Shown here: piece by piece, positions 5,608 through 5,690 of the stretch
How the letters are laid out: every line of letters begins with the position of its first letter
Position numbering within the stretch: position 1 is the stretch's first letter
Assembly: GCA_021159425.1 (NCBI GenBank)
Contig: JAGGRU010000245.1
Location: 1 to 5,690 of the forward strand
Reading direction: 5' to 3'
Length of the DNA: 5,690 bases
Source: Sulfurovum sp.
GTDB taxonomy: Bacteria; Campylobacterota; Campylobacteria; Campylobacterales; Sulfurovaceae
Position numbers and translations under genes: made by a program
Notes under the pieces: model-generated
The model's database searches: none
The model's input: only the letters and a program-made list of their open reading frames with translations
What the model was told of the DNA's origin: nothing

Positions 5608-5690
5608 TTAAATAGGTGGCATATCCACGTTTATATTACCTGTATTCATAGGAATATCCGCATCTTCATATTCAATTTCAAAGGCAGGAC
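5608..5690 (-). CDS. C-terminal 26 codons of an upstream gene, possibly replicative helicase DnaB
   Basis: The minus strand reads 26 open codons from the right edge to a TAA at 5610-5608. The visible tail is acidic and ends NTGNINVDMPPI. It carries no motif that identifies a family. H. pylori has, from memory, dnaB (HP1362) directly beside its comEC homologue (HP1361), and DnaB proteins of this phylum often end in an acidic, variable tail, so DnaB is the leading guess. The stop is 15 bases from the comEC start and abuts its ribosome site, so the two genes are likely in one operon. The reading frame is likely real; the identity is uncertain. Confidence 0.5.
   Translation of the reverse strand, partial: PAFEIEYEDADIPMNTGNINVDMPPI

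Overview
The window looks like a chromosomal core segment from a Campylobacterota (Epsilonproteobacteria) genome. It is AT-rich and tightly packed. Its gene order, a LytM/M23 peptidase divergent from a PgbA-N-domain protein, then glcD, a YihY/BrkB membrane protein and a convergent comEC, matches from memory the Campylobacter jejuni Cj1215-Cj1211 neighbourhood, and the first part matches Helicobacter pylori HP0506-HP0509. The relatively high GC for the phylum and the sequence style suggest a free-living Sulfurovum/Sulfurimonas-like lineage, but the genus cannot be fixed from this sequence.

Layout. (1) Bases 1-1235, minus strand: a secreted M23 metallopeptidase of the Csd3/HdpA/Pgp3 type, which trims peptidoglycan and helps set cell shape; its C-terminus runs off the left edge. 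(2) Bases 1236-1362: a divergent promoter region with a good sigma70-type promoter for the peptidase, a small inverted repeat over its predicted transcription start, and twin TATAAT boxes facing right. (3) Bases 1363-4266, plus strand: a compact three-gene operon. It holds a secreted PgbA-N-domain protein of unknown role, a GlcD-type FAD-dependent 2-hydroxyacid dehydrogenase that overlaps it by one base, and a six-helix YihY/BrkB protein. The second and third genes use GTG and TTG starts. (4) Bases 4268-4338: a perfect 23-bp inverted repeat between convergent genes. Each arm is a GTAG tetranucleotide followed by its own small hairpin, which is the architecture of paired REP elements (BIME). 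(5) Bases 4333-5592, minus strand: a short ComEC/Rec2 DNA-uptake channel with the competence domain but no C-terminal nuclease-like domain; its stop codon lies inside the REP-like repeat. (6) Bases 5608-5690, minus strand: the last 26 codons of an upstream gene in the same operon, possibly dnaB.

The genes are mostly cell-envelope or housekeeping functions: wall remodelling, a secreted accessory protein, an oxidoreductase feeding the respiratory chain, an inner-membrane protein and a DNA-import channel. I see no phage, CRISPR, toxin-antitoxin or transposase genes. The most distinctive non-coding feature is the REP-like pair at 4268-4338, and the least understood gene is the PgbA-N-domain protein.
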